In this document: in pieces, positions 16,728-24,533 of the stretch | Numbering within the stretch: position 1 is the first letter of the stretch | Layout of the letters: each line of letters starts with the position of its first letter | From: Bacteroidetes bacterium ADurb.Bin013 | Lineage (GTDB): Bacteria; Bacteroidota; Bacteroidia; Bacteroidales; UBA932 | NCBI GenBank assembly: GCA_002071385.1 | Contig: MWFB01000017.1 | Location: 1-41,876, forward strand | DNA: 41,876 nt | Direction of reading: 5' to 3' | Translations under genes and position numbers: made by a program | Notes under the pieces: generated by a model | The model's input: the letters and a program-made list of their open reading frames with translations, nothing else | Databases searched by the model: none | What the model was told of the DNA's origin: nothing

Positions 16728-17828
16728 TTATTTTTTCTGAAAAACGCGTACGTAATCAATTTCAAAAATGGCCGGCAGGGCTGCTGGATCAACGCCTTCT
16801 GCGCCACCCCAGTTTCCACCCCAGGCCAGGTTCAGTTTCAGATAAAAGGGCTTGTAGAAAGGCCAGCTGTCATAGATTCCTTTCTGGTCATTGGTGAAAG
16901 TAAAATAACGGATGCCGTCTACATACCCGTATATGGCATTTTCTGTCCATTCCAGCGCATATGTGTGGAATTCACTCTGGGCCGTGGCGATGAATTTTTC
17001 GGCAGTTTTCTGGGTACCTGAAGCGTGGTTGTAGCTCTTGCAATGTATGGTGCTGCTGATCCAGTTGGGGCGGTATCCTACGTGCTCCATTATGTCAATT
17101 TCGCCGTCATCGGGCCATGCCTTGAAATTCTTGGGCATCATCCAGAAGGCCGGCCAGGTTCCTTTGCCCACAGGGAGCTTCAGGCGCGCCTCGAAATAAC
17201 CGTATGTCCAGCTGCGCTGCGTATTCATTCGGATGGAAAGTACTTCATTACCCGATTGTTTTGCCATGATTTCCAGCGTCCCGCCGGAGACCCTGGCACA
17301 TGTGTCTTTTCCCTCAACCCCCGGGATGTACCGCTGGAGTTCGTTGTTTCCCCAGCCTCCTGCCCCGGTTTCAAACCACCATTCCGCATTATCCAGCTTG
17401 TCAAACTCATCGCGCCATATCAGTTTATACCCTGCAGGCACCTCAACCCCGGGATCAATAATGGAGGTTGTATCTGCAGGATTGAGGTGTTGCAACAAGG
17501 TAAGCTCTTTTTTATAATCGCCTGAACGAAAGGATAAAATACATGTTCTGTCCTTCCCGGTCCTGTTCTCCGTCGTGTTCACAGTCAAGATTGTCTGACC
17601 TTCCAGACCTCCTGTAGGAAAGGTGGTACACCAATCCTGGTCTGCGGCAACACCCCATTCCCTGTCAGCTGTGACAGTGATGGTCTTTGCCCCGGCTGAA
17701 AATCCGAATTCCAGCTTTTCTTCAGAAAGGGTTATTTGCGGTTGGCCGTTTGGTTCGGGCCCGCTGCCGCCGTTACACCCACAGGTGGTCAGGGTTATGG
17801 AGGCAATGATAAAAAAGAGCTTTTTCAT
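16728..17828 (-). CDS. GH16 endo-beta-glucanase (laminarinase-like) lipoprotein with BACON domain
   Basis: 366 residues. Signal peptide MKKLFFIIASITLTTCGC with Cys near 16-18. Residues about 31-113 form a BACON domain (ITLSEEKLEFGFSAGAKTITV...WGVAADQDWC...), often a surface spacer or glycan-related module. The rest is a GH16 jelly-roll. The catalytic motif GEIDIMEHVG supplies nucleophile Glu243, Asp245 and acid/base Glu248, and the form ExDxxE with the methionine bulge is that of laminarinases and other beta-1,3(4)-glucanases. Other marks are LIWRDEFD, NNELQRY, YGYFEARLKLP and WPAFWMMP. Probable role: cutting beta-1,3-glucan at the cell surface for import by the SusCD pair. It lies 8 bp after the glycan-binding protein gene. 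Confidence 0.93.
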   Translation of the reverse strand: MKKLFFIIASITLTTCGCNGGSGPEPNGQPQITLSEEKLEFGFSAGAKTITVTADREWGVAADQDWCTTFPTGGLEGQTILTVNTTENRTGKDRTCILSFRSGDYKKELTLLQHLNPADTTSIIDPGVEVPAGYKLIWRDEFDKLDNAEWWFETGAGGWGNNELQRYIPGVEGKDTCARVSGGTLEIMAKQSGNEVLSIRMNTQRSWTYGYFEARLKLPVGKGTWPAFWMMPKNFKAWPDDGEIDIMEHVGYRPNWISSTIHCKSYNHASGTQKTAEKFIATAQSEFHTYALEWTENAIYGYVDGIRYFTFTNDQKGIYDSWPFYKPFYLKLNLAWGGNWGGAEGVDPAALPAIFEIDYVRVFQKK

Positions 17829-17836
17829 GCTTGTCT

Positions 17837-19720
17837 TTATTTTGCGTATCTCTGGAAACGGTAATGCCAGGCAATGCCTCCGTTGTCTGTGACCAGCTCA
17901 AGAATGTACGTGGTCATCTTCGTGATCTTGTAGACAGGGTTTGCCAATGTCTGTGCATTGGGGATGTAGCTGACAAATGTATTTGACGGCCACCTGATCA
18001 CACCTTCTTCCAGAACATAGGTGGATGTCTGCACCTGCACAGGAACGGCATAATCCACGTTTTGCTCGCCGGTGCCGTATTCAGGATGGAATCCGCATTC
18101 CCAGTTGCAATAAATGGTGCCGCCGGGACCCGGATCAAATACATATGATCCGTCTTTCTTGAAGGTGAGGATATCGTCATACAAACCCTGTCCCTGTTTG
18201 TCGTAGGGAGCAGCACTCCACCAGTCCAGACCGTTGCCCCCACTGGGGCCGCATCCAAAGTGTCCCAGCACAGAGGGTTCCCATGTCCAGGACCCTGGGA
18301 GTCCGCTTGCAAAACTGGAAGCGCTGGTCTCGTCCCCTTCAAACGACACGGGAACAAAAAGGTAGTGCCATGTGATGCCAGGACCGTCGAGCGCCAGCTC
18401 CAGCAGGTCGGTTGTCAGGTTGAGCACGCGGAAACGCGGTGTGGAATAACCTTGAGGATTCGGAACGTATCCCACCACCGTTTCGGCCGGGAACTCCAGG
18501 TACATCACACCGCCTTCCGTATACAGGTTCCAGGTGGTGGACTTCGTTTCATAAGGAATGGCATAATCATTCCCGTCGCCCGGGTTCAGGTCGGGACGCA
18601 GTCCGCTGTCCTTGTTGACGTAAATGGTTCCTCCTGCACCCGGATCCATAGTGTAAGTCTTGTCCATTGCAAAAGTGAGAATGTCATCGTACATCCCTAC
18701 ACCCATCTTGTCCAGGGGGGCGGCACTCCACCAGTTGAGCCCGTTGGTACCGGGTTCTCCGCATCCCAGGTGTCCCTGGGCCATGAAGTGCCATTTCCAG
18801 GCCTTGGAGGCGCCTCCTGTTAATTTTTCCTCGTCTGTCAGGGAAGCTCCGGGATCGAGGGGCACATAACGGAAATGCCAGGCTATTCCGCCGTTGTCAA
18901 TGACCAGTTCCAGTACCGAGGTGGTCAGTGTGATGACCCTGTAGGTAGGATTGGTGAGCGCTTCCGGATTGGGGATGTAGCCGACAATGGAGCCCGCAGG
19001 GAATTTGAGGAGCGTATTGTCTCCTTCCATTTCAAAATTGTACGTCCCTTCTCCTACCGGAGCAGGTGCCACATAATCTTCCTCGGCCGTCTTGTAAGAA
19101 GTTTCATATCCAGATCCGGCATTGACATAGATCATGCCGTCAACGGGATCAAATTTGAACGTTCCGTTTGAGCGGAAAGTCAGTTGGTTGTCGTACATGC
19201 TGAAGCCCTCTTTATCATAGGGATTGGCACTCCACCAGTCCAGACCGATGGTGCCGCTGGGGCCGCATCCCAGGTGTCCCTTGGTGGCCTTGTCCATGAC
19301 CCACGTCTTTTCCGATCCGCCCGAAATAAAACGTATATCCTCAGCCGGGTCGTATGGGGGAACGTAATCGTGTTCCACAACAAATTCGACTATCTTGGAC
19401 CCGTCAGACATCCCGTGAGAATTCAAAGCCTTGACTTCTACGGCATAGGTTCCGGCTTTCTTGTAGATCCTGGTAACAATGCTTTTGGTTACATAGTCTT
19501 TTCCGTCAAAAATAAAGACCGGAATGGTCCCGGCTGGAGCCGTGTATTCAAAAACGACTGTCGTAAGGAAATTCTCGTCGTAGGACGAGGTGACATTCAC
19601 CTGAATATCTGCAGCTTTAGGAACCAGGGATTTGTCCGGCTGCAGGTATTCGGGCTGTGTACAGGCGAACAACAGCGGAAACAACAGGATCCAGGAAAAC
19701 TTATATACTGTTTTTTTCAT
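17837..19720 (-). CDS. Surface glycan-binding lipoprotein with PKD-like domain and three tandem repeats (SGBP-B type)
   Basis: 627 residues. Lipobox LLFAC at Cys20. Residues about 35-120 form a PKD-like beta-sandwich (TTVVFEYTAPAGTIPVFIFDG...AGTYAVEVKALNSHG). Three homologous units follow, about residues 133-287, 299-458 and 470-624. Each opens with a Trp-containing SGG..KTW/KWHF/WTWE stretch, then HLGCG(P/E).G..GL(D/N)WWSA.P.DK.G..(M/L)YD..LTF, then DPG.GG.IY, a VGY.PNP segment, T..LEL and a final G(I)(A/T)WH(F/Y). The many conserved Trp and Tyr residues fit a carbohydrate-binding face. Its place right after SusD matches the position of SGBP-B proteins in glycan loci. No catalytic motif was seen. 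Confidence 0.82.
   Translation of the reverse strand: MKKTVYKFSWILLFPLLFACTQPEYLQPDKSLVPKAADIQVNVTSSYDENFLTTVVFEYTAPAGTIPVFIFDGKDYVTKSIVTRIYKKAGTYAVEVKALNSHGMSDGSKIVEFVVEHDYVPPYDPAEDIRFISGGSEKTWVMDKATKGHLGCGPSGTIGLDWWSANPYDKEGFSMYDNQLTFRSNGTFKFDPVDGMIYVNAGSGYETSYKTAEEDYVAPAPVGEGTYNFEMEGDNTLLKFPAGSIVGYIPNPEALTNPTYRVITLTTSVLELVIDNGGIAWHFRYVPLDPGASLTDEEKLTGGASKAWKWHFMAQGHLGCGEPGTNGLNWWSAAPLDKMGVGMYDDILTFAMDKTYTMDPGAGGTIYVNKDSGLRPDLNPGDGNDYAIPYETKSTTWNLYTEGGVMYLEFPAETVVGYVPNPQGYSTPRFRVLNLTTDLLELALDGPGITWHYLFVPVSFEGDETSASSFASGLPGSWTWEPSVLGHFGCGPSGGNGLDWWSAAPYDKQGQGLYDDILTFKKDGSYVFDPGPGGTIYCNWECGFHPEYGTGEQNVDYAVPVQVQTSTYVLEEGVIRWPSNTFVSYIPNAQTLANPVYKITKMTTYILELVTDNGGIAWHYRFQRYAK
17849..19324 (-). 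repeat. Three tandem copies of a ~155-residue glycan-binding unit
   Basis: Unit 1 is about 19324-18860, unit 2 about 18826-18347, unit 3 about 18313-17849. All share the WWSA.P.DK core and the closing WH(F/Y). Units 2 and 3 are closer to each other (DPG.GGTIY, MYDDILTF/LYDDILTF) than to unit 1. This is protein-level repetition; DNA identity is moderate. Confidence 0.8.
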
Positions 19721-19748
19721 TTCTATAATGTTTTTATGTTGTCTGTCT

Positions 19749-21254
19749 CTAATAAGGATTTTGAGTCAGTGTACCTGCACTCTTGTCAATTTCTGACTGC
19801 GGGATGGGCCAGTACTTTTTCTGCGGGGTCCAGCTTTCGGTACGGTACAGGTGCTTGTCTGCAGTAAGGACCGATTGGGCCTTTCCGCTCCGTACAAGGT
19901 CCCAGTAGCGTTTGCCTTCACCCATGAATTCCAGGTGGCGTTCCTCAAGGATATTGTCAAGTGTAGCCGAAACGGTGGACACCTTTGCCCTTGTACGTAT
20001 CTCGTTCAGGTAAGCCTGGGCATCGCCGCTGCCGGCACCCCGGACTATCAGTTCTGCCGCGTTGAGCAAGGTCTCTGCATAGCGGTACACACGCTGGTTG
20101 TTGCAGTAGTTCAGGTTGGGATCTGCGGTATAACCATGGTTCCCGTTCTTTCTTCCAATGTATTTCAACAGGAAATACCCGGTGTCCTGCCAGCGGGCCG
20201 TATAGCTGGCCCCGGTTTCAGAGGCATGTTTTGAAAAATCCAGAATGCCTCCATCCCGGCGGATATCCCCCTGGTCATACATGGTATAAGCCGATTCGGC
20301 CACGGGGCTGAATCCCCAACCGTCACAAAATGCATTTCCCACATATCCGGGGATGCCAATGAGAACGGGATATACAGAACCTCCGGTGGCTATGGGACTT
20401 CCCCAGTTACGCACACCGCCTTCAGAGATGTAATTGATCTCCCAAACAGACTCCGGTCCCCATTCGCCGCTTTCTTCCCAGATGCCTTTAAAGTCACCCA
20501 CCAGGGAGTACTGTTTTGAGTCTATGATCTCTTTCATGTATAGCAGGGCTTTTCCAAAACGGGACTCATCGTTCTGGTACAAGACCATTTCTGTATAGAG
20601 CATGTAAGCCATGGCGCGTGTTATGCGGCCTTCTTCCCCAACCCTTGCTTTCATGGGAAGCACATTGGCTGCCAGGGCTTCTTCCAGGGTGGTAATCACG
20701 CTCTGGTATACCTGGTCTGCCTGCATCTGATCACAAATGTAAGGGAATGAGAGGTTTTCGTTGTAGTAGGGGATGTTGCCCCAGAATTTCCACAGTATAT
20801 TGTAGTAGAATGACTTCAGTACTTTGGCTTCAGCCACGTACAAGGCCTTGAGGGCTTCGTCCATTTCAATTTCCGGAGCTTTGGCTATCACAATGTTGGA
20901 ACGGTTTATGCCCGAATACGCCGTGGTCCAGATCATATTGGGGACGTCGGTAGGCGTGGCGGTATAGAAATGCGCTTTCACCAGGATAGGCTGGTCGCCC
21001 TCGTTGGACCCGCCACAGTATATGTCATCTGCCATGATGTCAGAAACCATGTTCAGGGAGTTGTACTGGTAGAAGTAATCGAACCATTGCAGGGGATCGT
21101 ATGCGGCAACCAGTCCGGAATAAAGCCGGTCGGCCGATTTGTAGTAGTCGCTTTCCAGGATGGAACCCTTGGATTCCACGACCAGGAAACTGTCTGAACA
21201 GGAATAAAGACCGAGGGCGAAGACCGTACTTAATATCAAGAATATCTTTTTCAT
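19749..21254 (-). CDS. SusD/RagB-family nutrient-binding outer-membrane lipoprotein
   Basis: 501 residues, a normal SusD length. Signal peptide MKKIFLILSTVFALGLYSC with Cys19, followed by the typical SDSFLVVESKG...LESDYYKSADRLYSGLVAAY. Helical TPR-like scaffold segments include NMIWTTAYSGINRSNIVIAKA and YVAEAKVLKSFYYNILWKFWG, and the C-terminal SusD block is NILEERHLEFMGEGKRYWDLVRSGKA followed by KKYWPIPQSEIDKS. It sits as the lid on the SusC channel and captures oligosaccharides. It is 19 bp downstream of susC and 28 bp upstream of the glycan-binding protein gene. Confidence 0.95.
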   Translation of the reverse strand: MKKIFLILSTVFALGLYSCSDSFLVVESKGSILESDYYKSADRLYSGLVAAYDPLQWFDYFYQYNSLNMVSDIMADDIYCGGSNEGDQPILVKAHFYTATPTDVPNMIWTTAYSGINRSNIVIAKAPEIEMDEALKALYVAEAKVLKSFYYNILWKFWGNIPYYNENLSFPYICDQMQADQVYQSVITTLEEALAANVLPMKARVGEEGRITRAMAYMLYTEMVLYQNDESRFGKALLYMKEIIDSKQYSLVGDFKGIWEESGEWGPESVWEINYISEGGVRNWGSPIATGGSVYPVLIGIPGYVGNAFCDGWGFSPVAESAYTMYDQGDIRRDGGILDFSKHASETGASYTARWQDTGYFLLKYIGRKNGNHGYTADPNLNYCNNQRVYRYAETLLNAAELIVRGAGSGDAQAYLNEIRTRAKVSTVSATLDNILEERHLEFMGEGKRYWDLVRSGKAQSVLTADKHLYRTESWTPQKKYWPIPQSEIDKSAGTLTQNPY

Positions 21255-21273
21255 AGTAGTAATTTTTTCAGGA

Positions 21274-24200
21274 TTAGAAAGTAAGATTTATACCCAGTGT
21301 GTAGACTTTTGATTGCGGATATACCCCGCGGTCGATACCCAGTGAGGTGCCTCCCGAAGCGATTTCCGGATCAAATCCGCTGTAATTGGTAAACGTCAGG
21401 ATGTTTTCCCCTGCCACATAAATACGCAGGTTGGATATGAAGATCTTGCGCGTCAGATGCGAAGGCAGGGTATAACCCAGCTGGATGTTCTTCAGGCGCA
21501 GGTAGGAGCCGTCTTCAACCCACAGGTCCGAGGCACGCCAGTTCTCATTGGCACTTTCAAAGGAGAAACGAGGGATCCTGTCCGATGAGTTTTCTCCTGT
21601 CCAGCGGTTCATCATGTAGGAAGGCAGGTTGATGTAATAAAGGTCTGTACGCCGCGTCACGTTGTATACGTCCACGCCATAGACACCCTGGAAGAAAGCG
21701 TTGAAATCAATCCCTTTCCAGGTGAAACCCAGGTTGAAGCCGAATGACCAGTCGGGCATTCCTTTGCCAATCATTGTCCTGTCATCGTCGTTGATTACCC
21801 CGTTGTTGTCAATGTCCACAAAACGTACGTCTCCGGGCTGGGCATTGGGCTGGATACCAGCTTCAACTTCTGCCCAGTTCTGGAACAGGCCGTCGGTTTT
21901 CCAACCGTAGAAGAAGGGGAAGGGATAGCCGTTCTGAGCGCGGGTAAGTGTCCCTATCTTGTGCGAGTCGTAATTCTGCCATCCTTTTTCGTTCCCCAGT
22001 TCCACCAGCAGGTTGTCCAGGTAGGTGGCGTTTGCCCCGATGTTGAAATGAGCATCACCAAGGCTGAAGCGGTACCTGATATCGAATTCCCAGCCGCTGT
22101 TATCCATGATACCCACGTTACCTGTGGGAGCACTGTCGCCCGAATAGGCAGGAACCGGGATATCCATCAGCATGCCGGTGGTTTTCTTCTTGTACCAGTC
22201 CATGGAAAACGCGAGTGCGCTGTTGAAGAATGCCAGGTCCAGCCCTATGTCCGTCTGGGTGGATTCTTCCCAGCGGATATCAGCGTTGGCAAAACCGTTT
22301 GGTTTGGCTCCCGTATTGACTACACCCGGATTGCCGAACGGGTAGTTGTTACCCGAGGCCATGGTAGTGGTGTATTTGAATTGCCCTATGGATTCATTCC
22401 CGTTTTTCCCCCAGGAAGCCCTCAGTTTCCCGCTGGAGAACCATTGGGGCCTGTTTGCCAGGAAGCTTTCATTGGAGAAATTCCATCCCACGGAGGCGGA
22501 AGGGAAAATGGCATACAAATTATTGGGACCGAAATTGGATGAACCGTCACGGCGTACCGTGGCCTGCAGCATGTACCTTTCTGCAAAGTTGTAACTGACA
22601 CGGGCAAAGAGGGATGCCAGGCGATGCGGGGTATAGACGTATCCGCTGGCTGTCTGGTATTCCTGTGTTCCCGTGGCAAATCCCATATTGGCCTTATAGG
22701 GGTCCTCTTCCTGCAGGTAGCGGTTCCCCCCGGCAAGGTTCTGTCCCATGTTGCCCTGGGCGGACTGTCCGACAAGAGCCTGGATAAAATGGGACCCGAA
22801 TTGTTTTTCATAGGATAGCACATTTTCCACCTGCCATACCAGGGAGCGGTTCATGGAAGACCATACTTCCGAGTAGTCCCGGAAATTTTTCGTGGATAGG
22901 AAATAGGCAGGACTCCACCCGTCATCTCCCCAGAAGGACAAATCTATACCCAGGGAGCTTCTGATTTTCAGGTTATCCCAGATGGAGAGCTCACCCCAGA
23001 AATTGGAAACCAATTTGTCCGAGTTGCCCTTTGTTCCGGGCAGGCTCAGTGAAGCCAGGGGGTTGACCATCTCGTTGTAGATGCTCCCCTCCACAATGCT
23101 GAAGGGTTTTCCGTTCCTGGGATCCTTAACCGCAGCGGGGTGTTCGGCCAGCAGAGCCTCGGGGTCATCGGCATAAACCTTCAGGGTGGGAGCCATGCCC
23201 AATGCCGAGCCTAAAGGTCCTCCGAATTCCGAGTTGGTGGTAATGCCAAAGGATGTGTTCCTGGAATAGGCGGCGTTGATGCCCATGGTGAATTTGTGCA
23301 GGAAGTTCCTTTTGGCAGACTGGTCCATCAGGTTGTATGTAGTGTTGGTCCTTATGGTAAGACGTTCATAATTGGAACGGTTGAAGTTACCGCCCACAAT
23401 CCCGTCCTGTGAATAATACCCAGCCGATATGTAATAGTTCACCTTGTCAGAGGCTCCACTGATGGTCAGCTGGTGGTTGATCTGGGGAGCATTGTAGTTG
23501 AAGACTTCTTTCTGCCAGTCGGTGCCTTCTCCCAAAGCATAAGGGTCGCTGTAAACAGGGGCTTTGCCCTGCGCCAGGTACCCCTCATTCATGAGGAGGG
23601 CATATTCTGTGGCATTGAGCACATCGTACTCTTTCCAGGGATTCTGGAAACCATAAGAGAAATCATACGTGACGCGTGTGGCTCCCTTTTGTCCCGATTT
23701 GGTGGTCACCAGGATAACGCCGTTTGCGGCACGAGCCCCGTAAACGGCTCCCGATGCCGCGTCTTTAAGCACCTCTATGGACTGGATATCGGAGGGATTC
23801 AGGTAATCGATGCCTCCTCCAATGGGCATTCCGTCAACAATGTACAGAGGTTCGGAGTTGTTGATGGTTCCCACACCACGCACTCGCACACGCGCCGAGG
23901 CTCCCGGTTGTCCCGAGGAAGAGGTTACTGTCACACCGGAAGTCAACCCTTTCAGGGCATTGTCTATCCTTACCGGTGCCACATTTTTCAAATCATCGGA
24001 AGATACCTTGGCAATGGCAGCGGTAACGACACTCTTTTTCTGGGTGCCGTAGCCCACTACGACCACTTCTTCCAGGAGCGCAGAGTCTTCTTCCAGGATA
24101 ACGCTGAGGACTGCCGCGCCCGTTACGGGAATGATCTGAGTTCTATAGCCTATGTATGAAAAGAGCAGGTTACTGCCAACAGGCACATCCAGGGTAAAAT

Positions 24201-24366
24201 TCCCGTCAAGGTCCGTAGATGTGGCATTGGTGGTATTCTCTTCCATGACATATACTCCGGGCAGAGACGTTCCGTCACTCCCGGTAACCCTGCCGCTCAC
24301 TTTCACGGTTTGTGCGAAGGCTGAACAGCTAAGTCCTAAAAACAAAAGGATTAAAAGTTTTTTCAT
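21274..24366 (-). CDS. SusC/RagA-family TonB-dependent outer-membrane transporter
   Basis: 1030 residues. Signal peptide MKKLLILLFLGLSCSAFAQ. Next are a CarboxypepD_reg-like domain (about 22-100, VSGRVTGSDGTSLPGVYV), a TonB-box-like VVVGYGTQKKSVVT near 107-120, the plug (SVEVLKDAASGAVYGARAANGVILVTTK, about 195-225) and a 22-strand barrel ending YTLGINLTF. There is no N-terminal signalling (STN/FecR-interacting) extension, so control is not through an anti-sigma factor. It imports oligosaccharides across the outer membrane, powered by TonB/ExbBD. It is the first gene of the locus; a 167-bp gap separates it from the regulator gene upstream. Confidence 0.96.
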   Translation of the reverse strand: MKKLLILLFLGLSCSAFAQTVKVSGRVTGSDGTSLPGVYVMEENTTNATSTDLDGNFTLDVPVGSNLLFSYIGYRTQIIPVTGAAVLSVILEEDSALLEEVVVVGYGTQKKSVVTAAIAKVSSDDLKNVAPVRIDNALKGLTSGVTVTSSSGQPGASARVRVRGVGTINNSEPLYIVDGMPIGGGIDYLNPSDIQSIEVLKDAASGAVYGARAANGVILVTTKSGQKGATRVTYDFSYGFQNPWKEYDVLNATEYALLMNEGYLAQGKAPVYSDPYALGEGTDWQKEVFNYNAPQINHQLTISGASDKVNYYISAGYYSQDGIVGGNFNRSNYERLTIRTNTTYNLMDQSAKRNFLHKFTMGINAAYSRNTSFGITTNSEFGGPLGSALGMAPTLKVYADDPEALLAEHPAAVKDPRNGKPFSIVEGSIYNEMVNPLASLSLPGTKGNSDKLVSNFWGELSIWDNLKIRSSLGIDLSFWGDDGWSPAYFLSTKNFRDYSEVWSSMNRSLVWQVENVLSYEKQFGSHFIQALVGQSAQGNMGQNLAGGNRYLQEEDPYKANMGFATGTQEYQTASGYVYTPHRLASLFARVSYNFAERYMLQATVRRDGSSNFGPNNLYAIFPSASVGWNFSNESFLANRPQWFSSGKLRASWGKNGNESIGQFKYTTTMASGNNYPFGNPGVVNTGAKPNGFANADIRWEESTQTDIGLDLAFFNSALAFSMDWYKKKTTGMLMDIPVPAYSGDSAPTGNVGIMDNSGWEFDIRYRFSLGDAHFNIGANATYLDNLLVELGNEKGWQNYDSHKIGTLTRAQNGYPFPFFYGWKTDGLFQNWAEVEAGIQPNAQPGDVRFVDIDNNGVINDDDRTMIGKGMPDWSFGFNLGFTWKGIDFNAFFQGVYGVDVYNVTRRTDLYYINLPSYMMNRWTGENSSDRIPRFSFESANENWRASDLWVEDGSYLRLKNIQLGYTLPSHLTRKIFISNLRIYVAGENILTFTNYSGFDPEIASGGTSLGIDRGVYPQSKVYTLGINLTF

Positions 24367-24401
24367 GTTTTGTTTTAGTTAGTTTGGTTTAGTTGGAGAT
24401 T

Positions 24402-24417
24402 TTGATAAAAATATCAA
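24402..24417. promoter_or_regulatory. Candidate operator palindrome upstream of susC
   Basis: TTGATAAAAATATCAA is a 6-bp inverted repeat (TTGATA/TATCAA) with a 4-bp centre, 36 bp upstream of the susC start. It overlaps where a promoter would lie (TATTTTTA on the minus strand resembles TAnnTTTG). The region is AT-rich, so chance is a real possibility. Confidence 0.3.
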
Positions 24418-24479
24418 TTATTCAACCCCGTTTTTTTCAAAGTGGTTACTTAGTGGACAGTAGAATGTAATAAATAAAA

Positions 24480-24504
24480 CAAACCGCTGTATATGAGCGG
24501 TTTG
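24480..24504 (-). terminator. Hairpin terminator downstream of the DUF6377 gene
   Basis: CAAACCGCT and AGCGGTTTG form a perfect 9-bp stem with a 7-nt loop. On the minus strand it is followed by TTTTATTT. It lies 29 bp past the regulator stop and separates that operon from susC. Confidence 0.8.
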
Positions 24505-24533
24505 CCTTTTATAACCTGGAGAAAAAAGTGGAT

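Noticed and set aside
16718-16819. Longer start for the GH3 enzyme
   Set aside because: It overlaps the GH16 coding end and hides a normal lipoprotein signal that starts at 16717.
23473-24159. 228-codon plus-strand frame inside susC
   Set aside because: It is antisense to well-conserved SusC sequence and has no domain features or promoter.
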